Below the pieces are notes generated by a model that worked only from the letters and a program-made list of their open reading frames with translations, searched no databases and was not told where the DNA came from. From Chiridota heheva (taxonomy: Eukaryota; Echinodermata; Holothuroidea; Apodida; Chiridotidae): a DNA stretch of 64,000 nt. Position 1 is the stretch's first letter. Each line of letters opens with the position of its first letter. The position numbers and the translations under genes were made by a program. Shown piece by piece: positions 37,471-49,138 of the stretch. Where the stretch lies: NCBI GenBank assembly GCA_020152595.1, contig JAIGNY010004303.1:107501-171500 (forward strand), written 5' to 3'.

Positions 37471-39918
37471 CAAAAAGAGACGGAAAATTAATTTAATTAC
37501 AAATCGAACTAAATCTTGACTGGATACTAGACATGGTTATTCATGATAATTTCGAACAAACCTGCAAATACATCCAGTTATTGCACTTCATTAACTATAG
37601 GACGCACCCCCTAACTGGCCATGTGATGTTACGCACCCCCCGTCATCAACCATACACAACATTCTACTCACTCGCACATTGAAGGTACTGTAGACCATGA
37701 TGTGACATCATTACTACTTCGACGCTACATTTGTGGACATTCGATGCACCAATGAATTGCAATTTAATCAATATTGGGAGATTGGTACTTGGGTTTGGGT
37801 TAAGTAATTTGTATGGTACATTATGGGATACGATACGATAGCTTTAAATAAATTTGTTAATTTTTACCGAATAATTATTTTTTGTTTATTTTCATGTTAA
37901 CATACGTGGTAAATTTATACTGATCTACTGGCACCGACCTGCAATTTTGCCAAAATAAATGCAAAAGTTTGAATTATTCTTGTCTTTTCGTGTAATGTTA
38001 TTATTTCTCGATTGAACATTACTACCCCCGATGGAACACGTTATGTGCTACCTAATAAGTTCAACATCAGAATACACAATTCCACAATTCAAATATGCGC
38101 AAACGTCAGACCCCCAAAAAAGGTAGAGTGAACGAACAAGGTCGGGCCTATTTGTACGACGGGTCGTATAAATAGATCTGCCATTGATCGTAATATGTAC
38201 TGCAGCCGTACATATAAGGAAGTCAGGAATCAATATTTATATGGAAAGAAACATTAACAGCAGTTATTCAAATGAAACGCTGCCAAATCAAATTGTTTCA
38301 TACTGTGTAGTTCAGTAGTAACCTAGTTCCCTATGCTAAAACAAAAAGAATGTTTATACTCTTTTCCTCATACACTAAAAGAGTGGAATACATTGCCATC
38401 AGACATTGTAGGACAATAGGCCTAGTCTAGCTATTGAACGATTTACCATCATTTAACCATAATTCCTTTCACTTTAACCCATGTCTGTATGTTGACATTG
38501 TGTGATGACTGTTGTTTACTGATCTGCAGCCCAACGAAGACTATGGTTGTTCCGATGGACGCCATTAGAGATCAACAACAATTTTGTTTTGTAGTAACTT
38601 TATTCAATTCTACACAGCATTCCTGAGAATATTCTTCACTAAAATATCAAGTCTTTTTCACTAGGTTCACAACAGATGTACTGTTTATCCACAAAACCCT
38701 GCAATTTATAATTTATCTATTTTCTGTGAGTCTTCTGTTCATAATGAAACAGCTATTCATATATTACTTGAAGAGCAAAACTAAATTTTGTTGGCTATTT
38801 ATCTAGGGTCGACGTCCTAGGCGCCGAGGGGGCAAAGCCCCCAGAAGCTATTAGCGTTTTTTGGCGCGATTTTTGTAGCAGAAAATTGTCTCAATTCCGA
38901 ACTAAAGTTAGTTAAAAGGAATATTATTTTGGAACACATGTTCAAATGCAGGATCTCGTTTACTTCAATATGTGTCTTTCGGTGGGGTCTAGGAATGGTT
39001 TTCATGTTTTTGTAGTAAGAATTGAGCTTTGAGAAAAAATATATACAACGTAGAGAATACAAAATAAATACAATTATTTTCATAACAATTTTTGCACCCC
39101 TGTGGGCATTCGGCGCCCTCTCGAAGAGCTTCTACCAGCATGTATTCAATAAAAATGTTTGCCTTTCATTACTTCATTGCAGGAACAGATATTAAAATTG
39201 CCAACGAGCTATCGCCATGCATCGATTTCTGTCCGAGCGTAAAATCCAGGGCCCACTCGAGTGCCAATGGGGAAAATGGCTGAAATTTCTGTATTTTTTG
39301 TGGAAAATTCATGCGCTTCTGGACTTCACAAATGGAATTTTACTTGCTTTTAGTACATAGATATACTGTAGGAAGAAGTTATTGAACAACACGTAAATTC
39401 TCCCAGAGCCTAATTTCTTTTTCTCAGGACAATTTTGGCGCCTCCTCAGAAAGCTTTGATGGGGAAGGGGCTGTTTCTAACCCCACCCTCCCACCACTTC
39501 ACTGATTAGAAGGATTTTTGACGACTTAACCTATTTGGATTTAGAGTCGCAACTTGGACTAGTACGTGGAAACTAGGTAGGCCTAGAGTACTTCAATAAA
39601 AAAAAGTCAAAAACATTGCAAATTAAAAGAAACCTGACAACAAGTCCTTATCAACGCAACCTACACCGAGTCCGTTTCGCGAAAACAAAAATCTCAGTGC
39701 AACATTTTTGTTTATTTCAAGTCAAGAAAATCGCATATCATATCCAAACTTGATTGTTTATATCTTTAAAATACAAGCAACGAAAATATTAACACAAATT
39801 TTCAAACGTTCACCGCAAAACCTAAAATAAATAACAAAAACTAACCGAATAATGTCTTTTCCAACTCGGTGGTCGCATCGCTCATGTCCATGTTGTTGTT
39901 TGATATGACGTCAAAATT
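37471..39918. other. Right inner part of the Harbinger insertion, mostly uncharacterised
   Basis: No full gene is seen. A minus-strand ATG near 39,890 opens MDMSDATTELEK and soon meets a GT. It could be the first exon of the Myb/SANT-like protein that Harbinger elements carry, but it is too short to assign. A GC-rich block near 38,808-38,850 (GGGGGCAAAGCCCCC hairpin) is unclassified. Confidence 0.3.
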
Positions 39919-40096
39919 AGGTCGTAAGGTCATATGTGTACCAAAAGTTGTCGTTTTCACCACAACACAGAATCACCCCGAATACCGTCCTAGAATTTCG
40001 AGGACGACAACATTGCACAGACTACACATGCGCAGATGACTCGAGGCGTGAATTTACCGTCGCAGAACCATCCGTCGTACAAATCGAAAACTCCCT

Positions 40097-42030
40097 ATTT
40101 ACGGATGGGGACGAACAGAATATGGAGGTCTTATGGGCAGCATTTCATACCAGCAAAGTCAAAAATAATCCTGAAACTTCAATATATATCAGCAGTATTT
40201 TACCTTATTTCCTGAAAAGGCAAACTCCATTGCAATGAGAATGTTGTTAAGCCCAATCAATGTTGACTTCCTGCATCCTGGACAGCTTCCAGTTATTGCT
40301 TTTGATCAACGTTTGTTTGCACTAGCAAAGCAGGTCCAATGGACGTGGCCAGATACATATGGAGAGGACAAGGTGGTAGTTATGTTTCAAAGACTTCATA
40401 TTGAAATGACAGCTCTAAAGACACTCGGAGACTGGTTGAAGATAGTGGATGAACAAGCGCCCTCGTTGAAGCTAATATTACTACACTAGAAACAAGCGAC
40501 TCTTTCCTCAAGGAGTCACATATAAGTAGAACAAGTCATGCACATCATATAAGTGCTAGAAGTCTCTAATATTAATGCATGGGGCATACAGTGAGTACAT
40601 TGTACATTGGATCAAGAACCAGAAACATTTGACGCTTGCCGCAGTAGGAGAATAGAAGAAAGCTCACAATTTCATTACTGGTTCACAACACTAGAATTTG
40701 AATTAAAAGTCCTGTGCTTTGTAAGATCACTTCGTAACTCAAATTTCAAGCTTTACATTGAAGCTCTAGATAATTTTTTCGTTGTCAAAGTTTGGAGAAT
40801 TACGCTCTGGAAATAAGGCCGACTTAGTGAGATGTCTTTAACAGTATTCATCTACTTCAAAAGAATATAATCCAGAAGTTGATGCTATAATCCTTGATGG
40901 AGCTGCCATTGTGAACATGTTGAAGCCAAATCAAGCTAAAACCTTGCAGGAATATCTGCAAACACAAGTGAACAACAGCAACAAGAAACAAGCGTGGAAA
41001 AGGTACAAGAAGGCATGTAAAGCCGAATACCAAAGTTTCAAGCTAATTGCCAGACTTTTTAATGATTGATGAAAACAGACAGAGACAGAGCTATTTACTT
41101 TCCTTGCTGAACAGTCCGTAACAGTTCAGTGTGAGAAAAGGAAGATCATTACTACAATAGGAAAATTGGTAATATTAAGTTTTTCCAGGGAAGATACAAG
41201 CTTTATATCTGCATGTACACATGAAGAAGCCGACACTAGATTGTCGTTACATGCTGCGGATGCTGCTGCAACTGGACATCATAGAGTAATGCTGCGTACA
41301 GTCGATGCAGATGTGATTGTCTTGTTCACATCTTTGTTTGCTCAGACAAATCTCGATGAATTATGGTTAGCATTTGGCACAGGGAAGCTTTTCAAATTCA
41401 TACCAGCTCACCCTATAGCCCAGTCATTAGCTTCTGATAAAACAGCATCTCTTCTTATGTTTCACGCTTTCACTGGTTGTGATCAAACTTCATTCTTCTT
41501 AAGTAGAGGGGGAAAGACAGCTTGGGAGACATTAAACGTCTTTCCAGATGCGGTACAAGCTGTTGCTGCCACTGGACGAAACCCTCCTACTGCACAGATT
41601 CTGACCCATTGGATGCCAACAATCGAGCGGTGCATTGTTCTATTGTATGATCGGACAAGTTCTTGCACAAATGTAGACAAAGCTAGAAAAGAAAAGTTCA
41701 CCCAGAAAGGGAAGGCCATAGAGTTGTTTCCCCTACAGCAGCTGCTTTGTACCAACATGTTCAACGAGCAGCATATCAAGCAGGACATTGCTGGGGACAA
41801 GCAATACTTCACATGCCAGAATTACCTGATCCATGTCACTGGGGTGGATTCGAGACACTTCACAATTGTGGCAACCTCTTTAGTCAGCGTTATCTGAGGC
41901 ATCAAAGCCTTATCAAAAAACTTTTTCAAGTGTGGCTGCAATATTACAAGAGGATGTTTAGGAGCATTTAAATGTGTTAAAGCTGACATGGTATTTACAT
42001 TATATCGCAAATGCAAAGGAGGATGTGAAC
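40097..42030 (+). pseudogene. Academ-like transposon protein, C-terminal half (element 1)
   Basis: This continues the gene broken at 29,915. In order it shows FTDGDEQNMEVLWAAFH (40,099), a stop near 40,236, HPGQLPVIAFDQRLFALAK and DKVVVMFQRLHIEMTALKTLG (40,273-40,434), and several degraded segments. Next is EVDAIILDGAAIVNMLKP (40,877-40,932), corresponding to the first acidic strand of a FEN1-like PIN fold. The second acidic strand is missing, apparently by a deletion near 41,000-41,060. Then come HEEADTRLSLHAADAA (41,221), RTVDADVIVLF (41,300), FHAFTGCDQTS and GGKTAW (41,461-41,526). A damaged CXC-type cluster (CGCNITRGC...KCVKAD) lies at 41,931-42,030 in another frame. It is inactive. It is only distantly similar to the protein at 52.8-57.5 kb, so the two elements are different families of one superfamily. 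Confidence 0.75.
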
Positions 42031-42689
42031 GTACTTAGGAAGCATTTATGTTGTGAGGTTATGCTAGACATGTGTTTTAGACCAAATTGCTTTGTGTGAG
42101 AAGCAAGAATTGATAGTAAAAAATAACTTGATCCATGCATCTGGGATTGGAAAAACCAACAACAATTGTTGGATAGTGTTATAATTAATCATGGCAACAC
42201 GTTGACTGAAAACTACCTCTGCAAAGTCAATACAGGAACTTCTTAAAGAGAAGAGCAAGAAGATGTCGAAGATATGTCAAGACTGTGCTGGTGTTAACAT
42301 CATATTGCAAATGGAAGGAGACTGTGAATGCAATTCCATTTGTGCAGAAAATTGTTTCCTAGAACTGCGTGTCAGACAGCTAGGTATTGGTCTCTTTTCA
42401 TCTCTCTTAACTAGTACAGTATTATACTTACATTGCTTTTTGTAAATTAGCATTCATAGAATATATTAGGCAAACAAAAGCACCCAACTCTTGTATAAAT
42501 TAACAGCCATTTTGAATTTGCAGTCATATTGGAACTACACATAGTATCATATGTCCACTAATAAGCTGCTTTATCAACCGAACTGAAATATAGTACACTG
42601 ATCAATTGTAATTTGAATCCTTGTTTATTGAAATAGCAGACATAATTGCTGAAATGGCGTTCGTTTTACCAAAATGTTCAATTTACAGC
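42031..42689. other. Spacer holding the putative right arm of element 1
   Basis: Contains a short inverted match (about 42,502-42,533) to the arm-like block at 24.74 kb. No gene is recognised; the cysteine-containing frame at 42,263 is too short to assign. Confidence 0.35.
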
Positions 42690-44895
42690 GTAAAACTATA
42701 TTCTTATTAAAATCAGACATCAAATTCATCCATTTTTGATGGATTTTGCTATCCATTTTAGCGCATGAACTTGGATCTTTCTTACCCTTGACGTTGACAT
42801 CTTTTAACAAAAGACGAAAGAGGAACTTAATTATTTTCTTAATTATATAACAAAAAATATTCCAAACCATCTCCAAGCCCTGTAGATGATAAAAAAAAGC
42901 CGGCACAATTATTAGCATACTATCACCCCCTCCCCGCCCACCTTCCCTCAAGGTTCTTGCATTCACCTGCCTATTGTAAAAAGTTTAGAAAACTTAATAA
43001 AGGCCTAGATAATACAACGAGATTTATTCTACTTACTGTTGTAACATTGTGCAGAAAATCACTTTTTCCGCTTAAAAATTCTTCTCCATGGGTAAAATAT
43101 CCAAAACGAATGACTTCAGTGGACCACTGCGTAGGTAAAGGGGGAAAATACTGAGAGAAAGAAATTGTAACGTTTATCTTTTAATTACATTTCTTCTGCT
43201 ATGATCTTTTTTTGTTTACTCACGCTTCCATGAACTTCCAATGCTACATAACGACGTTACGTAATAGAATATGCGTGCGCACATTATACGCGCATTTCTG
43301 CTTTGCACATGCAGAGCTGAACTTTTTAAAGTAATCAGTGTAAAAGTTGTATACAACATCATCTGCGTTATTAAGCGCTACTACAACTTTTGTAGAGGTA
43401 TTGCACGCGGCGTTGAAAACGCACGATATAAGCACTATATGTGGCGCATATCAGACCTAAGATACACACGTACTTCAAACGACATGGATTATTTCGCCGA
43501 CAACTTATTGCCGATGATTGGACAGGAAAAAATGTACGGTGTGTGGAGAAAAGCTTGTAGGGTATTTTTCCATGCGTCGATATACGCACTGAGTACCACC
43601 ATTTGGCGGCAAAAAAGAAGCGTATTTGTAGAGCGCATGCTATTTTGTAACTAGTTCATGACTTGTGATTGGGTGATTACCTACAGGTTGAGTATTTTAA
43701 AATCGTTTTTACTAGGTTTCTATTGTGTGTATGCACCGCGGCTTGACGCACAAACGGGCATTAACGAAGAAAAAGTGTGATAAACACAAAGCACGCAATT
43801 CTTCATTTCCAGACAAGAAAAACACGCTTTCGGGGTTATTTTATAAGCGTTTTTACGAAAGCTGAACAAACTAACAGAATAAGTATTTAACATGACTTGA
43901 TGGAGAATATGCGATACGCGTATGGACCTTTTGCGAGTGACCTCATTTACGCTGTGAATTTACCCCTGAAGTAAGTAGAGGGGGCCAGAGGGGAAAAGTT
44001 TCCGGAAGTAAAATCAAACATGTGTGTATATCTGGAAAAGTGCTTATTGTTTCGTTTCTAATCCCTGACTCGTCAGTGGATGGCTACTTACGCAGTGCGC
44101 GGTGCATTTTTTATCTTACGCGCTGTGAAAGAACATATCCTGAAAGAAATCAGTACATGTAGAAATCAGTGCAACACTTTCATAGTATTAATTACATTTT
44201 TAATTTCATCCTTTCATCTTTTGTGGTGCATGACTTGACATTTTCATCTTTATAAATTGTGATGACGTCATTCACGGAATCGCTAAGATTTTTCAGAACC
44301 AAATACAAAATTTGACTGCAGTATATCAGAACATTCGATGACATCGGGCTGTTGGGCTGTCCAATTGAAAAGAAGTTACGTTATCTATGTAGAAATTTTC
44401 TTCAGTTGTATATATCTTTACCTATCATCATCAGTACCGTAGCAAGAACTGGAAACGTGCGTGTGACGGGGTGGGATAGTGGAAAGGAGGGTGAGTCAGT
44501 GAGATTTGGACGCGACGACGGGGACCAACTGTGACTTCGACAAAAAGAATATTGAGGAGTGGGGGTGGGGGTGTGATAACCTCGGTCACATACAAAGAAA
44601 TACATTTTATACTTAATCCCTCCTGACAGCCAGATACAATAGTCAAACAATATTTTGAAGCTTCCACTTAACCCCCTGCCGCAGTAAGTCACAAAGTATG
44701 ACCTGAAAATAACCGGCAGATCACGAGGAAACAACTTTACTGATTGAAGAATTTATCTACTTATCCAATAGGCTGTTAAAGAATAAATTGTCGGCTGCCT
44801 ATTTTCACACTTAAGTTTTTGGAGCCTCCTAATTAGAGTAGTTTATTCTGCCTTTTGACCTACGACTCTAAATTTACGCAACGGTCGTATTACTG
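42690..44895 (+). repeat. Kilobase tandem repeat, unit C
   Basis: First unit of the second array. Its left edge is diverged and starts inside the unit, at sequence equivalent to about 19,606 of unit A. It retains the ~310-bp segment (TTGGATGGGTG...CTTGCATTCACC equivalents) that units D-F lack. From about 43,570 rightward it is nearly identical to D and E. Confidence 0.87.
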
Positions 44896-47019
44896 TTGTC
44901 CGTTGTCAAGGGTATCAGTGAACCTTTGTGACTTGAAACGTACTTTACTAAATCTTAGCATATTAGAAATGCTCAAATTTGCGGTAAAACTATATTTTAA
45001 AGAGTTTTTGTTAGTCAGTACGATTAATTTGCAGAAAACTGTGCCCCTCCCTGTCCCGTCACACGTGTCTATGAGAATTAGACATCAAATTCATTCACGG
45101 TAAAAGGTTTGGTAAACTCGATATACTGTAGGCCTACATAATACAATGAAGTTTATTCTACTTACTGTTGTAACAGTGTGCAGAAAATCACTTTTCCTAC
45201 TTAAAAAAATCTTCTCCATGGATAAAATATCCAAAACAAATTACTTCAAGTAGTCAACTGTGGAAGGAAGGGGGAAAATAGAAAGAGCAATAAAAACTAA
45301 CGTCTGTCTGTTAATTACATTTCTTCTGTTCTGATCTGTTTTGTTTACTCACGCTTCCATGAAGTTCCAATGCTACTTAACGATGTTACGTAATAGAATA
45401 TGCGTGCGGACTTTATACGCGCATTTCTGCTCTGCACATGCAGTGTTGATATTTTCGAAGTAATCAGTGTAAAAGTTGTATGCAACATCATCTGCGTTAT
45501 TTAGCGCTTCTACCACTTTTGTAGAGGTATTGCACGCTGCGTTGAAAGCGCACGATATAAGCACTATATGCGGCGCATATCAGACCTAAGATACACACGT
45601 ACTTCAAACGACATGGATTGTTTAGTCAGCAACTTATGGCCGATGATTGGACAGGAAAAATAAACAGTGCGTGGGGAAAAGCTTGTAGGTATTTTTGCAT
45701 GTGTCGATATACGCACTGAGTACCACCATTTGGCGGCAAAAAAGAAGCGTATTTGTAGAGCGCATGCTATTTTGTAACTAGTTCATGACTTGTGATTGGA
45801 TGATTACCTACAGGTTGAGTATTTTAAAATCGTTTTTACTAGGTTTCTATTGTGTGTATGCACCGCGGCTTGACGCACAAACGGGCATTAACGAAGAAAA
45901 AGTGTGATAAACACAAAGCACGCAATTCTTCATTTCCAGACAAGAAAAACACGCTTTCGGGGTTATTTTATAAGCGTTTTTACGAAAGCTGAACAAACTA
46001 ACAGAATAAGTATTTAACATGACTTGATGGAGAATATGCGATACGCGTATGGACCTTTGCGAGTGACCTCATTTACGCTGTGAATTTACCCTGAAGTAAG
46101 TAGAGGGGGCCAGAGGGGAAAAGTTTCCGGAAGTAAAATCAAACATGTGTGTATATCTGGAAAAGTGCTTATTGTTTCGTTTCTAATCCCTGACTCGTTA
46201 GTGGATGGCTACTTACGCAGTGCGCGGTGCATTTTTTATCTTACGCGCTGTGAAAGAACATATCCTGAAAGAAATCAGTGCATGTAGAAATCAGTGCAAC
46301 ACTTTCATAGTATTAATTACATTTTTAATTTCATCCTTTCATCTTTTGTGGTGCATGACTTGACATTTTCATCTTTATAAATTGTGATGACGTCATTCAC
46401 GGAATCGCTAAGATTTTTCAGAACCAAATACAAAATTTGACTGCAGTATATCAGAACATTCGATGACATCGGGCTGTTGGGCTGTCCAATTGAAAAGAAG
46501 TTACGTTATCTATGTAGAAATTTTCTTCAGTTGTATATATCTTTACCTATCATCATCAGTACCGTAGCAAGAACTGGAAACGTGCGTGTGACGGGGTGGG
46601 ATAGTGGAAAGGAGGGTGAGTCAGTGAGATTTGGACGCGACGACGGGGACCAACTGTGACTTCGACAAAAAGAATATTGAGGAGTGGGGGTGGGGGTGTG
46701 ATAACCTCGGTCACATACAAAGAAATACATTTTATACTTAATCCCTCCTGACAGCCAGATACAATAGTCAAACAATATTTTGAAGCTTCCACTTAACCCC
46801 CTGCCGCAGTAAGTCACAAAGTATGACCTGAAAATTACCGGCAGATCACGAGGAAACAACTTTACTGATTGAAGAATTTATCTACTTATCCAATAGGCTG
46901 TTAAAGAATAAATTGTCGGCTGCCTATTTTCACACTTAAGTTTTGGAGCCTCCTAATTAGAGTAGTTTATTCTGCCTTTTGACCTACGACTCTAAATTTA
47001 CGCAACGGTCGTATTACTG
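44896..47019 (+). repeat. Kilobase tandem repeat, unit D (2,124 bp)
   Basis: Nearly identical to unit E. It lacks ~310 bases relative to A, B and C at about 45,090-45,100, where ATTAGACATCAAATTC joins directly to ATTCACGGTAAAAGG. Several single-base differences from neighbouring units lie in homopolymers (GACCTTTGC against GACCTTTTGC, TTACCCTGAAG against TTACCCCTGAAG). Confidence 0.9.
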
Positions 47020-49138
47020 TTGTCCGTTGTCAAGGGTATCAGTGAACCTTTGTGACTTGAAACGTACTTTACTAAATCTTAGCATATTAGAAATGCTCAA
47101 ATTTGCGGTAAAACTATATTTTAAAGAGTTTTTGTTAGTCAGTACGATTAATTTGCAGAAAACTGTGCCCCTCCCTGTCCCGTCACACGTGTCTATGAGA
47201 ATTAGACATCAAATTCATTCACGGTAAAAGGTTTGGTAAACTCGATATACTGTAGGCCTACATAATACAATGAAGTTTATTCTACTTACTGTTGTAACAG
47301 TGTGCAGAAAATCACTTTTCCTACTTAAAAAAATCTTCTCCATGGATAAAATATCCAAAACAAATTACTTCAAGTAGTCAACTGTGGAAGGAAGGGGGAA
47401 AATAGAAAGAGCAATAAAAACTAACGTCTGTCTGTTAATTACATTTCTTCTGTTCTGATCTGTTTTGTTTACTCACGCTTCCATGAAGTTCCAATGCTAC
47501 TTAACGATGTTACGTAATAGAATATGCGTGCGGACTTTATACGCGCATTTCTGCTCTGCACATGCAGTGTTGATATTTTCGAAGTAATCAGTGTAAAAGT
47601 TGTATGCAACATCATCTGCGTTATTTAGCGCTTCTACCACTTTTGTAGAGGTATTGCACGCTGCGTTGAAAGCGCACGATATAAGCACTATATGTGGCGC
47701 ATATCAGACCTAAGATACACACGTACTTCAAACGACATGGATTGTTTAGTCAGCAACTTATGGCCGATGATTGACAGGAAAAATAAACAGTGCGTGGGAA
47801 AAGCTTGTAGGTATTTTTGCATGTGTCGATATACGCACTGAGTACCACCATTTGGCGGCAAAAAAGAAGCGTATTTGTAGAGCGCATGCTATTTTGTAAC
47901 TAGTTCATGACTTGTGATTGGATGATTACCTACAGGTTGAGTATTTTAAAATCGTTTTTACTAGGTTTCTATTGTGTGTATGCACCGCGGCTTGACGCAC
48001 AAACGGGCATTAACGAAGAAAAAGTGTGATAAACACAAAGCACGCAATTCTTCATTTCCAGACAAGAAAAACACGCTTTCGGGGTTATTTTATAAGCGTT
48101 TTTACGAAAGCTGAACAAACTAACAGAATAAGTATTTAACATGACTTGATGGAGAATATGCGATACGCGTATGGACCTTTTGCGAGTGACCTCATTTACG
48201 CTGTGAATTTACCCCTGAAGTAAGTAGAGGGGGCCAGAGGGGAAAAGTTTCCGGAAGTAAAATCAAACATGTGTGTATATCTGGAAAAGTGCTTATTGTT
48301 TCGTTTCTAATCCCTGACTCGTTAGTGGATGGCTACTTACGCAGTGCGCGGTGCATTTTTTATCTTACGCGCTGTGAAAGAACATATCCTGAAAGAAATC
48401 AGTGCATGTAGAAATCAGTGCAACACTTTCATAGTATTAATTACATTTTTAATTTCATCCTTTCATCTTTTGTGGTGCATGACTTGACATTTTCATCTTT
48501 ATAAATTGTGATGACGTCATTCACGGAATCGCTAAGATTTTTCAGAACCAAATACAAAATTTGACTGCAGTATATCAGAACATTCGATGACATCGGGCTG
48601 TTGGGCTGTCCAATTGAAAAGAAGTTACGTTATCTATGTAGAAATTTTCTTCAGTTGTATATATCTTTACCTATCATCATCAGTACCGTAGCAAGAACTG
48701 GAAACGTGCGTGTGACGGGGTGGGATAGTGGAAAGGAGGGTGAGTCAGTGAGATTTGGACGCGACGACGGGGACCAACTGTGACTTCGACAAAAAGAATA
48801 TTGAGGAGTGGGGGTGTGATAACCTCGGTCACATACAAAGAAATACATTTTATACTTAATCCCTCCTGACAGCCAGATACAATAGTCAAACAATATTTTG
48901 AAGCTTCCACTTAACCCCCTGCCGCAGTAAGTCACAAAGTATGACCTGAAAATTACCGGCAGATCACGAGGAAACAACTTTACTGATTGAAGAATTTATC
49001 TACTTATCCAATAGGCTGTTAAAGAATAAATTGTCGGCTGCCTATTTTCACACTTAAGTTTTTGGAGCCTCCTAATTAGAGTAGTTTATTCTGCCTTTTG
49101 ACCTACGACTCTAAATTTACGCAACGGTCGTATTACTG
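47020..49138 (+). repeat. Kilobase tandem repeat, unit E (2,119 bp)
   Basis: Same internal deletion as D. A few point differences exist (for example TATGTGGCGC near 47,690 where D and F have TATGCGGCGC), with homopolymer differences near 47,770-47,800. It has a shorter GGGGTG run near 48,810 than D. Confidence 0.9.

Larger units (their letters stand above)
29919..40096. mobile_element. PIF/Harbinger-like insertion with ~45-bp TIRs and ATT duplication
   Basis: AGGGAGTTTTCGATTT at 29,919 is matched inverted at the right end, where 40,081-40,096 ends in CTCCCT. The similarity continues inward through CGACGGATGGTTCTGCGACG. ATT flanks both ends (29,916-29,918 and 40,097-40,099). Joining the flanks across one ATT restores the host gene frame as KDFVT-FTDGDEQ. 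Inside lie a HARBI1-like first exon near the left end, a 17-bp minisatellite, a SINE, a THAP-DDE gene and minus-strand coding fragments. The 10.2-kb length is large for the family and implies further nested insertions. The 3-bp duplication fits PIF/Harbinger, though its usual target is TWA. Confidence 0.82.
24475..42600 (+). mobile_element. Academ-like element 1, disrupted by nested insertions (extent inferred)
   Basis: The coding halves at 27,881-29,915 and 40,097-42,030 belong to one transposon gene. Outer limits are inferred from arm-like blocks: CCAATATGGCTGCCAAATTT near 24,738 and, inverted, an AACAGCCATTTTGAATTTGCAGTCATATTGG-like block near 42,502-42,533. Subtracting the 10.2-kb Harbinger insertion and the 1.2-kb minisatellite leaves about 6.7 kb, close to the 6.85 kb of the related element at 51.9-58.8 kb. 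The exact termini and a target duplication were not found, so the boundaries are approximate. Confidence 0.35.

Noticed and set aside
40235-40489. An independent small gene
   Set aside because: It is one in-frame segment of the split transposon gene; its motifs continue in neighbouring frames.
44352-44734. Conserved short frames on both strands of the array units as genes
   Set aside because: Frames differ in start, end and phase between subtypes; similarity is explained by DNA-level repeat identity.
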